A model generated the notes under the pieces. That model was given only the letters and a program-made list of their open reading frames with translations, ran no database searches and was not told the DNA's origin. Positions 11,322-21,854 of a stretch of DNA of 64,000 nucleotides are shown piece after piece. Made by a program: the position numbers and the translations under genes. The stretch comes from Cepaea nemoralis (Eukaryota; Mollusca; Gastropoda; Stylommatophora; Helicidae). The stretch is from assembly GCA_014155875.1 (NCBI GenBank), contig JACEFZ010024539.1:124001-188000 (forward strand). Direction: 5' to 3'. Each line of letters starts with the position of its first letter. Within the stretch, counting starts at the first letter, position 1.

Positions 11322-11327
11322 CATGAG
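11322..11327. repeat. left 6-bp target-site duplication CATGAG
   Basis: CATGAG directly abuts the left terminus AGTAG. The same 6 bp abuts the right terminus at 28702-28707. Confidence 0.7.
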
Positions 11328-11539
11328 AGTAGTATATAATGTTGTAACTAAGTATCATTTATGGATCTGGATCCATCTGATGACGTCATTTTTTAACTAT
11401 ACGAAGAGTGTACCTCCATATTGATGACGTCACGGACCTCATTTTTTTCAAAAATTGGCGGGTATTTTCTTGGGTCTAGGTGACCACTTCCGGTTGTCCT
11501 GATGACTACTTCCGGTCCCGGGGGCGGGCGGGCGCGAAC

Positions 11540-11830
11540 AGGTACCTCCTCCGGCCGCCTCGGCTTCCCCCGACCGCTTCCGGGCCCATTCAAAGGCAAC
11601 GAGGCAAGACCCATGCATGTGGATTACTTATATAGATAAGTAGACCAACTAGTCACCGGGCACCTGGGTACCCGCCCTAGGTACCCCAGACGACTCCACC
11701 GGCCGCCTCCGCTTCATTGGTCCATCCCGGGGTCGCTAGCAGACAGTGGCGCAAGCCCGTGTATGTGGGATACTTATATAGATAAGTAGACCAACTAGTC
11801 ACCGGGCACCTGGGTTCGAGTCCCATTGTG
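11540..11830. repeat. tandem block with hairpin and tRNA-like B box in the left arm
   Basis: Two copies of a block of about 150 bp, each with GCCGCCTC, then a TACTTATATAGATAAGTA hairpin (7-bp arms), then GACCAACTAGTCACCGGGCA. The second copy continues into GGGTTCGAGTCCC (11812-11824), a match to the tRNA/Pol III B-box form. The equivalent sequence in the right arm is near 28195-28420. A complete tRNA fold was not found. Confidence 0.6.
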
Positions 11831-12733
11831 TGTGTGTGTGGGGGGGGGGGTGTGATCGAGCCTCAGCCATGTAGATATCGAACCCCTTCGATGAGGAGAT
11901 CGAAATCCAATATGACAGAAAATTGATTTATTCCATCTCTCGAGTTACCCCTAGTAGGTCACGTAATGCCCGCATGAATAAACTTTTGCACGCTGCTAGT
12001 TAATTCGGCAGAAGTCCCGACCCATGTATCAACATTAAACGCTTGGTGAAAATCTGGTTTAAAAATATACTAGACACGCACACATTATTATTAAAAATTA
12101 ACACTAAAACACATAATAAGCGGTTAAATGTCTAGTATGTTTAGTGGAGAATAGTTACGTCAATAAAAAACTACGATTCTCAATTAATTTAAGCCATAAC
12201 GTACCAAGATAATCATAAAAATATGTAATGAAACACCACAAATAACGTCCCCTTATTTACACGAAATATAATTAACCAACGGAGACAAATCGGGTCCCTT
12301 GGCTCATACAGAATTGTTTCACCTTTTTGCATACTAGGCTCCCCGTTAACGCACAGGTAAAGACTGCCCACCGATCGTCGGACGAGATTATCTGATAACG
12401 GTCACCCAGAACGCCTAGGGCATTTTCAATTAACGTCAACCGACTTCAGTGCTTATCACAGACAGAGATCAGACGACGTGATACAACCGGAGTTGTGAAG
12501 GGAATATTTGTGCAGAAAAAATAAGCTATTCCAAAATAAAGCTATACGAAGCCGTTACACAAATGGTATGAAATATTAAATATAAATAGATATGTATGTA
12601 TTTATGTATTTATTTATTTATATATGTATGTAGTTCTATAGCTGCCTGTAGGTTAGGTTGTCACAGTGGGTAAGGCATATATACGTACTTGCCTTGATGA
12701 CTTGGTCACGCGGGATATGTGCGCGTGTGTATG

Positions 12734-12736
<3 letters not shown>

Positions 12737-12783
<47 letters not shown>

Positions 12784-13210
12784 CTATTACAGGACATCTG
12801 CAGTCAACCTCAACATTCTAGGGATTGTCAACCGTCCTGGGGCAAGTTTGCAATTGTCATTTTGAACGAACGACAGCCATGTCATGTGCGTGTGAAGAGG
12901 GTTATCAAAAGCTAGTTGTCTATCTATTACAGGATGTCGCAGTCAGCCCCAACATTGTTTATGCAATGCATTTACAGGACGTTGCAGACAGCCCCAACAT
13001 TGATTGATTGCACGTGTGCCATCATGACATCCGTGTGTGTGTACATGCGCGCGCGCGTGTGTGCTATCAATTACAGGACATCGCAGTCAGCCCCAACATT
13101 CGTGCTTCCTGGACAAGCTTGCCGTTGTCTATCTGAACAACCGGCACCCATGAGCGTCTGTAGTGTCTGTCATCAGGATTATCATCATTAGCATCACCAG
13201 CATCATCATT

Positions 13211-13241
<31 letters not shown>

Positions 13242-13250
13242 GCTTCATCA
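12737..13250. repeat. GT repeat, four SINE-tail-like repeats and (ATC)n in the left arm
   Basis: A (TG)n tract (about 12737-12780) is followed by four copies of TTACAGGACATCGCAGTCA plus CCCCAACATT, near 12787, 12928, 12971 and 13071. A second GT-rich stretch and an (ATC)n tract at about 13190-13245 follow. The repeated 30-mer resembles the reverse of the 3' part of the SINEs at 10024 and 43941 (TGTTGACTGCGACATCCTG). Confidence 0.8.
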
Positions 13251-13430
13251 TCAGCTGACGGTGACCGACTGGGTGACTCACCACAGGGCTATGTCGGCGG
13301 AGTGAACGTACGTGAACGTGTTCAGATGTCTTTGGGGAAAACTGGAGGATGACTCAGAGCGTACTAACAGTATAACGATACAGCCGAGACATTTGGGTAA
13401 TGGTCACAGTCAATTAAATACGGCGATGCT

Positions 13431-13645
13431 TCCGGTCATATGTCTAAGGTATACAATCGAAACACGGGACTAAAAGCGGGTAAAGATGGTAATCGCACTC
13501 GATCACATGTGTAAGTGTACAACCACTGGGCTAAAACCGATCAAAGATGGCGCTGTAGCCGGTCACGTGTCTTATGGAATACATCCGAAACGCGTGACTA
13601 AAACTGATCAAAGATGGAGACGCATCCGGTCACATGACCAGACAG
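13431..13645. repeat. 60-67-bp repeats with E-box-like palindromes
   Basis: Repeated cassette of CCGGTCAYRTG, a short spacer, ACAATCGAAACACG, GACTAAAACCGATCAAAG and ATGGCG. The GGTCA/GATCA landmarks lie at 13434, 13501, 13561 and 13628. Each carries a CANNTG palindrome (CATATG, CACATGTG, CACGTG, CACATG). The same cassettes are inverted in the right arm at about 20590-20805. They may be protein-binding sites or merely a diverged minisatellite. Confidence 0.7.
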
Positions 13646-14399
13646 TGCATAATAATCTGCTGAGTCATTCTACGTCAGCAAATAGCGTGTTTAAGACGAC
13701 CACCATTCGTCGAATAGAAGTATCGAGCTGAGTGAACAACAACCAGCTCACAATGTTACAACTCGCTACCGGTAAGATGGCTTTTTTGATAAAGCTTTCA
13801 CATTTTCGTTGTGTTTCTCCAAGTAGACATATGGGTAACCTAACATTACTAGTATAATACAGGGGATATATGGTGCTAGACGCATATAGCTGAAGAAACA
13901 AGCCATTTCTTCCTATAGTATTGTAGGCTGAGTCGACATGAGCTAGTATTCGAACTTTTGAACACAGCACTATGGTGGTACCTTAATAATATAGGTAGTA
14001 ATGCGTAGTCGTAGGGGAAGGTGAAAGTATACCGCGGATCCACATACACCATTATCGATAGAAATATATGAAGTGTGTAACAGAAAGGGCATGGCAGATT
14101 AATAGCTATTAACTGTAATATCAATGTCTATCTGCTTTACAGATACCCAGACCCACGAAAACTTAATTAGCAAACTGTATTTCAGAAACTTAAATGTGTC
14201 TTATGTAATAAGTCACTATGGTTGAAGGAAAAAAAATAAAGTTTCAACAATAAGATTGTACAAAAAAATTAACAATTAAATTTCTACAGGAAACTTTCAA
14301 TTTGGAAACAGAAAAAGAAATTTTCTGAAATACAGCTGTTGTTTGCATAGGGGACAGACGAATATCTCTAGCAGGTTGGGGATTTAAAATGACAACGCG

Positions 14400-15645
14400 A
14401 GATATTTTTCCTCCTTTGGTTAAAGAATTGTTCTACTTTTTATAAGTTTTGGCTGAAATTTGGCTTACATTTTCCCTACTTTTTATAAGTTTTGGATGAA
14501 ATATTTCTTCACTTGACCAAAAATGTCCACGTTTGGTTAACAAAATTTCCTTTTATAAGTTTCGATGAACTTTAGCCAAACTTTTCACATTTGGTTAACA
14601 AAGTTTCCTAGTTTTTATGAGTTTGTTTGAAATTTGGTCAAACTTTTCACAGCTGGACAACAAAATTTCCTACTTTTCACAAGTTTGGGTGAGATATTTA
14701 TAAGTTTGGTTGAACTTTGGCCACAATGTTTTACATTTGTTCAACTAAATTTCCTACTTTTTATGGATTTGGTTGAAATTTGGTCAAACTTTTCACGTTT
14801 GGTTAACAAATTTTCCTACTTTTCATATGTTTGACTGAGATTTTTATAAGTTTGGTTTGAAATTTGGCTAACCTTTTCACCTTTGGTTAACACCTTTTCT
14901 TACTTGACCAAGATTTTTGCCATTTGTTTAACAAAGTTTCCTACTTTTCAAAAGTTTGGGTGAGATTTGGTCAAACTTTTCACATCTGGACAACAAAATT
15001 TCCCACTTTTCATAAGTTTGGGTGAAAGTTGGCCAAACTTTTCACGTTTGGTTAACACATTTTCCTACTTTTCATATGTTTGACTGAGGTTTTTATAAAT
15101 TTGGTTTGAAATTTGGCTAAACTTTTCACATTTGGTTAACACATTTTCTTACTTGGCCAAGAATTTTGCCATTTGGTTAACAAAGTTTCCTAATTTTCAT
15201 AAGATTGGGTGAAATGTGGTCAAACTTTTCACATCTGGACAACAATATTTCCCACTTTCATAAGTTTGGGTGAAAGTTGGCCAAACTGTTCACGTTTGGT
15301 TAACAAATTTTCCTACTTTTCATGTTTGACTGAGATTTTTATAAGTTTGGTTTGAAATTTGGCTAACCTTTTCACATTTGGTTAACAAATTTTCTTACTT
15401 GATCAAGATGTTTGCCATTTGATTAACACGTTTCCCTACTTTTCATAAATTTGATTGAGATGTGGCCAAATATTTTTCTCTTTTGGGTAACAGATTTTCC
15501 TACGTTTTGCAAAGTTTCCTACTTTTCATAATTTTGGTTGAGCTATTTCAGACAGTCAACAGTTTTTTCCTACTTTGGTTAACCCGTTTCCTTAGTTTTG
15601 TTGAAATATTTCTTGAATTTGTCACCAATATGTATCATTCTCTCA
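14400..15645. repeat. TTTGGTTAACAAA-type tandem repeat with a ~247-bp higher-order period
   Basis: AT-rich repeats alternate CTTTTCACATTTGGTTAACA, TTTCCTACTTTTCATAAG and TTTGGTTGAAATTTGGCC. The larger block starting CACGTTTGGTTAACA recurs near 14797, 15046 and 15291, about 247 bp apart. It lies inside the core of the long-arm element, next to its left arm. No gene is evident. Confidence 0.88.
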
Positions 15646-15818
15646 TCACATGACAATTATATACACCGTAAACACTAGAAAAAATTCAACAACCAAGACG
15701 TAGTAATAATAGATACCTGTTTATTTTACAGTATTTCAGTACATTTTACAGTATTTCAGTACATTTTTTCAAGAATAAAAATGCATAATGTCATTATACG
15801 AAATGGATGATGTGATAT

Positions 15819-16215
15819 CTCATCTCATCTCATCATGTTCCTCTTGTACCTTGCGGTGTCGAGGTGAAGTATAAACTTCGTGAGAGTGCCCGGTTATGGG
15901 CTTCGTATATCGACATTCCCATGGATTCTGTTATTCCCTCCGTCCAACGTTTACGTGGTCGGCCTCTTCCTCTGTTTCCATCTGGTCTGTACAGCATTGC
16001 TTGTTGTGGCATGCTGTTGACTGGTAGCATACTTGCATGGCCAAACCATTTGACTTGCTGCTTTCTAATAAAATCTAGAGCAGCTTTAACCCCCACTTTA
16101 GTCCTGATTTCTTCATTTCTGATCTTATCTCTTCTTGATACGTTGAGTATTCTTCTCAGGAACCTCATTTCTGTTGTTGTGATTTTTCTGTTCTCTTTTT
16201 CTGTCATTGTATATT
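15819..16215 (-). pseudogene. RTE-type LINE 3' fragment inserted in the core
   Basis: The minus strand encodes the RTE C-terminus with TTTEMRFLRRILNVSRRDK, VKWFGHASMLP and RGRGRPRKRWTEGI, followed by a GATGAGATGAGATGA tail. It is flanked by a 10-bp duplication, GATGTGATAT, at 15809-15818 and 16216-16225. The piece is about 397 bp, severely 5'-truncated, and cannot be active. The duplication shows that it inserted as a unit after the host element existed. Confidence 0.9.
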
Positions 16216-16274
16216 GATGTGATATGAGGTGGTATACATAGTATCATCACAACATTTTATTTTCACATACAGAG

Positions 16275-17268
16275 CTATACACCTTGTATGTTGTTTCTGG
16301 GTTTCTTCACACCATTGTCTGAGTAGGTTGGTTTTTCCAGCTGGTAGCCTGGTATGTATATGTCACTTGGCATGTAGTCATAAGGCTGGTCTCCTGATTG
16401 GTGGGCTGACATCTTAGTATTGTAGACAACCGGGCCATCAATCATCTGAGTGTCGGGCACATCAAACATCTGGCTATTGGGCTCTTTACATATCTGGTTG
16501 CTGGGGTCATCACACATCTGACTGTAGCTGGGTTGATAACTGGTGGTATAGTATGCGTCTACTTGGTGGCTTCGTTTAGTACCCTGTTTGACTTGAGTAC
16601 TGTCTTGAGTGTGGTGGACTTGATTGCTTCGGCTAATGTCTTGTTGCACATCAAACAGCTGGACTATTGGACTCATCACACATCTGGTTGCTGGGGTCAT
16701 CACACATCTGACTGTAGCTGGTTGAAAACTGGCGGTATAGTATGCGTCTACTTGGTGGATTTCGGTTAGTTCCTTGTTTAACTTGAGCACTGACTTGAGT
16801 GTTTTGGACTTGATGGCTTCTGGTAGTGCCTTGTTTGACATGAGCACTGACTTGAATGTTTTGGTTACTGACTTGCTTGTCTCTGTTAGTACCTTGTTTG
16901 ACTTCGTTACTGGCTTGGTTAACTTGGTTGAGGCTGTCAAAGTCAGTTAGGATCTCGCGAAGCATGGTGATCATCTGTTTATATTCTTGCCGAGTAAGTG
17001 TCATTCCATTCTTAGTCGGGAACTTCTTGTCGGATTCACCGTAAAATCTTCGGATGTGTAACGTGCTCGTTCCTCTGTAGGATGAGACAAACACGGCCTT
17101 ATCACCACCGCCCACTGGTCTAATAGTCTCACCACTACGAGTCATGTAGACCCAGTTAGCAGGCACAGTCTTGAGGTCTGTAGTCATCTTCTGATCAGCA
17201 ATAGTTGAGTAGTTACCAGCCTCGGGTTTATATACTAGTTTTTGAGCCACGCGTAAAACCGGTTTCAC
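16275..17268 (-). pseudogene. PC4-like (coactivator p15 fold) protein with Gln/Asn-rich repeats
   Basis: The upstream minus-strand frame starts at 17268 (MKPVLRVAQKL). It runs for 205 codons to 16651. A second frame (16275-16940) continues in a different register. Residues about 60-115 of the first frame have the layout of PC4/Sub1 coactivators: FVSSYRGTSTLHIRRFY, an acidic-basic turn, FPTKNGMTLTRQEYKQMI and a following helix. In known members this fold binds single-stranded DNA or duplex junctions. After it comes a tail of repeats such as VKQGTNRDKQVSNQNIQVSA, then a block with YSQMCDDPSNQMCDE. That block occurs twice (near 16665-16730 and 16480-16530) in different frames, so a duplication of about 200 bp or a frameshift has split the original ORF. 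It is the only core gene of the long-arm element with a recognisable fold. The assignment is by pattern only. Confidence 0.6.
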
Positions 17269-17275
17269 CAGTTTT

Positions 17276-17464
17276 CTAGGTCAAGCAGTTCAGATTATGC
17301 TGACGTGGCTGTTCGTTTGGCGCGACTAAGCGTTCTACTACCCGCTCGTTGACCTGTTGTATGGTTGATCTGGCCTGGGGAATGCGGATCATGCTCGTCA
17401 CATGACCTCTACCCATGATGAAATAGATAGCATAGAGGCGCCGTGTTACTTGCTTTGTAGTCAC
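17276..17464 (-). CDS. unrecognised 62-residue ORF upstream of the PC4-like gene
   Basis: Reads MTTKQVTRRLYAIYFIMGRG with a basic N-terminus and a charged second half (QQVNERVVERLVAPNEQP). It ends 8 bp before the start codon of the PC4-like frame and is on the same strand, so the two may once have been one ORF or share a transcript. No known domain is visible. Function unknown. Confidence 0.35.
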   Translation of the reverse strand: MTTKQVTRRLYAIYFIMGRGHVTSMIRIPQARSTIQQVNERVVERLVAPNEQPRQHNLNCLT

Positions 17465-17677
17465 TGTGAGCTACAGTCTGTGAAGTCAGAATACCAGTGA
17501 TATACATATGCAGTCTCCTCACACCCACTGTAGTTTTCTTCGTATTGATGACTGGTCAGCTATTTAAGACAGGACTGTAAGTATATTACACCCATTTCAT
17601 TTTTTATTTAGGTGTTTTAATACTCGTCCGCTAGTGTGGATTGACTAAAGGTTAAGGATGCCGGTGATGATGTTCGC

Positions 17678-18022
17678 TCAACGTATCGTGAGGGTGGTAT
17701 CCTGTTGTTGATTATAGTCGAGGATGCACTCCTCAATTCTATTCAGGCTTAATGTGATTATTTCTTGTTTGGTGAAGTTCTGTTGTAGTACATCCCGCAA
17801 TAGAACCGTTACTAGATCTGCAAAACTACCACCCTCACCATAATCACAAGAATCATTGAATGGATTCTCGGCTTCTTGATTTTGTGGGACATTAAGACAC
17901 GCCATGCAATAGCTGTATGGTTCAGCTCTTAGTATGCTCCACAGTTTGCTAATTAGGTTTTCGTGGGTCTCGGTATCTGTAAAACAGATAAGAACAGGGT
18001 ACTTTATCAGCGTTATAGACAT
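17678..18022 (-). CDS. unrecognised 114-residue ORF spanning the inner arm edge
   Basis: The ORF begins at 18022 inside the right arm and crosses the arm's inner edge (17941) into the core. Its body reads ENLISKLWSILRAEPYSYCM, then ENPFNDSCDYGEGGSFADL, then VLLRDVLQQNFTKQEI, and looks like a soluble helical protein. The sequence TCTGTTTTACAG lies just inside the arm on the minus strand and resembles a splice acceptor, so the true first exon could lie further out in the arm. The left arm carries the matching sequence (CTGCTTTACAG near 14130) but leads into unrelated repeats. No domain was recognised. It shares strand with the PC4-like gene downstream. Confidence 0.4.
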   Translation of the reverse strand: MSITLIKYPVLICFTDTETHENLISKLWSILRAEPYSYCMACLNVPQNQEAENPFNDSCDYGEGGSFADLVTVLLRDVLQQNFTKQEIITLSLNRIEECILDYNQQQDTTLTIR

Positions 18023-18100
18023 TGATATTACAGTTAATAGCTATTAATCTGCCATGCCCTTTCTGTTACACACTTCATATATTTCTATCGATAATGAGGT
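17941..18100. repeat. right inverted arm, inner segment
   Basis: The reverse complement of about 14050-14178, including the TTAATAGCTATTAACTGTAA block. A segment of about 25 bp near 17985-18010 is missing from the left arm. It ends at a LINE insertion. Confidence 0.85.
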
Positions 18101-20170
18101 TTGATTGATTGATCTAGGAACCGACATCACAGCATTCGGGACATTCCCATAAGCGCTCCGTCTCCATCCTCAGCAACCAGCGAAGAGTTCCAACACTAAT
18201 AGTTCCAGTAGCAATATGATTATATGTCCGTCTCGCCTTTCCTCTGAGCGTCGAGCGTCGGCCAGATCCTCTCGTCACTCCTCGCTGCCTCATTCTAACC
18301 AGACTATGGTGATCCATTTGCTCCTCCGAGGTGTACACGTGCTCCCACAAGGCCGCAACCACATCTGCCTTGTCATGCATCAATACTCCACCAAGTTCTG
18401 CCGAGCCAGCCAATCTGTCCGCCTGTTCATTCCCCCGCACACTGGCATGCCCAGGAGAAAAGATCCAGGTGATGCTTGCTACCTGTGACCTCCGCAGCGA
18501 AGCAAGCTACTCTGCACGAAGCTTGCCTGTTCTCACACTTCTCAGCATGCTTTCTGAGTCAGTTACAATCACAATATGTGTATGTATCGTGTTTTCTATC
18601 CAGCGGAAAGCTGCACTGACCGCCTCCACCTCCATTCTTAAGCTAGATGTAGTGTCATCATACGCCAGGCTCTCCTGCACCAAACGTCGACCATTAGTTT
18701 TTGCCAAGAACCCCCAAGCACTTCTCCTACCTCTCAACACCGACCCATCTGTGTAGATAATCACATCACCCGGGCGAGAATTTTCCTGAATTAATTGCTG
18801 AATTTCCACTTCCGTGGCCCCTGCTGGCCACTCCCTGCACTCCCGGCTCAATGTGATTATAACTCTGCACAAGTCTGACTGCACGGCTGGCACTCTGAAC
18901 CACTCCTCTCCTCGCCTAATGTTCTCCAAGGGGCACACATGTCTGATCGTATCCTCCGCCTGAGCCATCCATGATTTCCCTCTTATCAGTCTCTGACCCT
19001 TAACTACGTCCAGCGCCTCATGCAACGGGTGATCTGTGTCTGCAGCTACTCTAAGGTATGCCTTCGCTTGCATCACCTTGTGCCTATCAGCAACAGTAGG
19101 CAGACCAAGGATGTAACGCATACACACTACTGGAGTGTCTCTGGTGCATCCCAGAATGACCCGCATAGCTTCATTCTGTATGCGCTCTAATTTCACCAGC
19201 TGACTCTTTGAGACAGTGAGCAGTCCTAGTCCATAATCAATCACTGAGAGGATCAAGTGCTGGTATAGTGTGAAGAGCATTCTCTGCTCTGTGTCCACTG
19301 CAGCCATAATTTTAAGTGCATTGAGTCCCTTTTGAGATCTTGTCACAACCGTCTCCACATGGTCCTTGAAGGACAGACTCCTGTCAAATGTGATTCCCAG
19401 ATACTTCAGTTTGTTCTATCTGTTGACGCTTCTAACATCTATCGTGAGGCTTGGGGAATCATCTCTCACAATCCTGTTGTCCAGAGAGCACAACAACACA
19501 GCCGCCTTTTCCGGGTTGATGACAGCACTCATTTCAGTACACCAGTCAATCACTTTGTCTACTGTCACCTGTAGCTCCTGGGCTGTTTGATCCCTATTTC
19601 TCCCCAGCCTGTATGCAAGAATATCATCTGCAAATGTTAGAATCCTTCCAACCCCTGGTGCTTCTAGGTATGCAATCTTGCTCGTATACACATTAAAGAG
19701 CACCGGTGAGATTGCAGATCCATGTGGCAGTCCCGGGGTTAAAATATGTGGCTCTGAGGTCCATGCGCCCAGACGGAGAGCAACCTGACGAGAATGCAGG
19801 ACGGCCGCTATCCAGTTCACTAACCAGGGATTGACCCCCTTCTCCATAAGTGCAGTCATCAAAATATCATAGCGAACTCTATTGTACGCATCCTCGAGAT
19901 CAAGCGCTGCCGCCATCGTTTCTTGTCTACTCTGGAACCCCTCATAAACGTCAAAGGCAAAGGTGGCCGCATTCGACCAGGTATCTTTTCCTGGTCTGTA
20001 GCTCCCCAAGCCTCTTGGAAGAAGCTTCACCCTTTCCAAAAAATCCTGCAGCTTAACAGCGACTATCTTCTCTAAAACCTTCCCAAATGTATTTTGAAGG
20101 GTGATGATTCTAAAGCCGCCAAGCTTTGAATGATCCTTGTATGTTTTGGGAGACGGTATAAGGTATAAGA
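18101..20170 (-). pseudogene. 5'-truncated LINE (RT + RNase H) inserted in the right arm
   Basis: On the minus strand the RT starts in the fingers (GGFRIITLQNTFGKVLEKIV near 20110). It continues with DLEDAYNRVRYDILMTALME and GLPHGSAISPVLFNVYTSK. The catalytic box is FADDILAYRLGR rather than YADD, as in the 34.8-kb family. The thumb follows (RDTPVVCMRYILGLPTVADR). RNase H has VIIYTDGSVLRGRRSAWGF, TSSLRMEVEAVSAAF and VTDSESMLRSV. The end has RLWECPECC, a Cys-containing C-terminus. The + strand tail at 18101-18115 (TTGATTGATTGATC) is the 3' end repeat. A 12-bp duplication, CGATAATGAGGT, flanks it (18089-18100 and 20171-20182). Frames break near 19400 and 18500. Related to, but distinct from, the 34.8-kb copy. 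Confidence 0.92.
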
Positions 20171-20988
20171 CGATAATGAGGTATGTGGACCCACGGTACA
20201 CTTTCACCTTCCCCTACGACTACGCATTACTACCTATATTATTAAGGTACCACCATAGTGCTGTGTTCAAAAGTTCGAATACCAGCTCATGTCAATCCAG
20301 CCTACAATACTATAGGAAGAAATGGCTTGTCTCTTCAGCTATATGCGTCTAGCACCATATATCCTCTGTATTATACTAGTAATGTTAGGTTACCCATATG
20401 TCTACTTGGAGAAACACAACGAAAATATGAAAGCTTTATTTTTAAAAAAGCCAACTTACCGGTAGCGGTTTGTAACATTTTGAGCTGTTTGTTGTTCACT
20501 GAGCTCGATACTTCTATTTGACGAATGGTGGTCGTCTTATACACGCTATTTGCTGACGTAGAATGACTCAGCAGATTATTATGCACTGTCTGGTCAAGTG
20601 ACCGGATGCGTCTCCATCTTTGATCGGTTTTAGTCACGCGTTTCGGATGTATCCCATAAGACACGTGACCGGCTACCGCACCATCTTTGATCGGTCTTAG
20701 CCCCGTGGTTGTACATTTACACATGTGATCGAGGGCGACGCCATTTTTACCCGCTTTTAGTCCCGTGTTTCGATTGTATACCTTAGACATATGACCGGAA
20801 GCATCGCCGTATTTAATTGACTGTGACCATTACCCAAATGTCTCGGCTGTATCGTTATACTGTTAGTACGCTCTGAGTCATCCTCCAGTTTTAACCAAAG
20901 ACATCTGAACATGTTCACGTACGTTCACTCCACCGACATAGCCCTGTGGTGAGTCACCCAGTCGGTCACCGTCAGCTGATGATGAAGC

Positions 20989-21040
<52 letters not shown>

Positions 21041-21802
21041 GTTGGTGATGCTGTGTGATGCTGATGATGATAATCCTGATGACAGACACTACAGACGCTC
21101 ATGGGTGCCGGTTGTTCAGATAGACAACGGCAAGCTTGTCCAGGAAGCACAAATGTTGGGGCTGACTGCGATGTCCTGTAATTGATAGCACACACACGCG
21201 CACGTGCATGTACACACACACACACGGATGTCATGATGGCACACGAGGCAACCAATCAATGTTAGGGTTGTTTGCAACGTCCTGTAAATGCATTGCATAA
21301 AAAATGTTGGGGTTGACTGCGACGTCCTGTAATAGATAGACAACAAGCTTTTGATACACCCTCTTCACACGCACATGACATGGCTGTCGTTCATTCAAAT
21401 TGACAATTGCAAACTTGCCCCAGGACGGCTGACAATCCATAGAATGTTGAGGTTGACTGCGATGTCTTGTAATTGATAGCACACACACACAGACTCGGCA
21501 GTACACCCACGCACGCACACACGCCTACATGCGCGCTCACACACACACACACGGATGTCATGACGGCACACGTGCAACCAATCAATGTAGTGGCTGTCTG
21601 CATCGTCCTGTAAATGCATTGCATAAACAATGTTGGGGCTGACTGCGACGTCCTGTAATAGATAGACAACTAGCTGTTGATACACCCTCTTCACACGCAC
21701 ATGACATGGCTGTCATTCGTTCAAAATGACAATTGCAAACTTGCCCCAGGACGGTTGACAATCCCTAGAATGTTGAGGTTAACTGTGATGTCCTGTAATA
21801 GA

Positions 21803-21854
<52 letters not shown>

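Larger units (their letters stand above)
11328..14178. repeat. left inverted arm of the long-arm element
   Basis: Its reverse complement is found, in order, in 28028-28701, 20171-22643 and 17941-18100. Clear landmarks are the terminal AGTAG block, GGCGGGCGGGCGCG near 11522, AATTGATTTATTCCATC near 11922, the GT repeat near 12737, the ATC repeat near 13195 and CAAACTGT at 14171-14178. The inner edge is sharp: beyond AAACTGT the arms no longer match. Confidence 0.88.

Noticed and set aside
11780..11830. Functional tRNA gene
   Set aside because: A B-box-like stretch and a hairpin are present, but no complete acceptor, D and anticodon arms could be folded.
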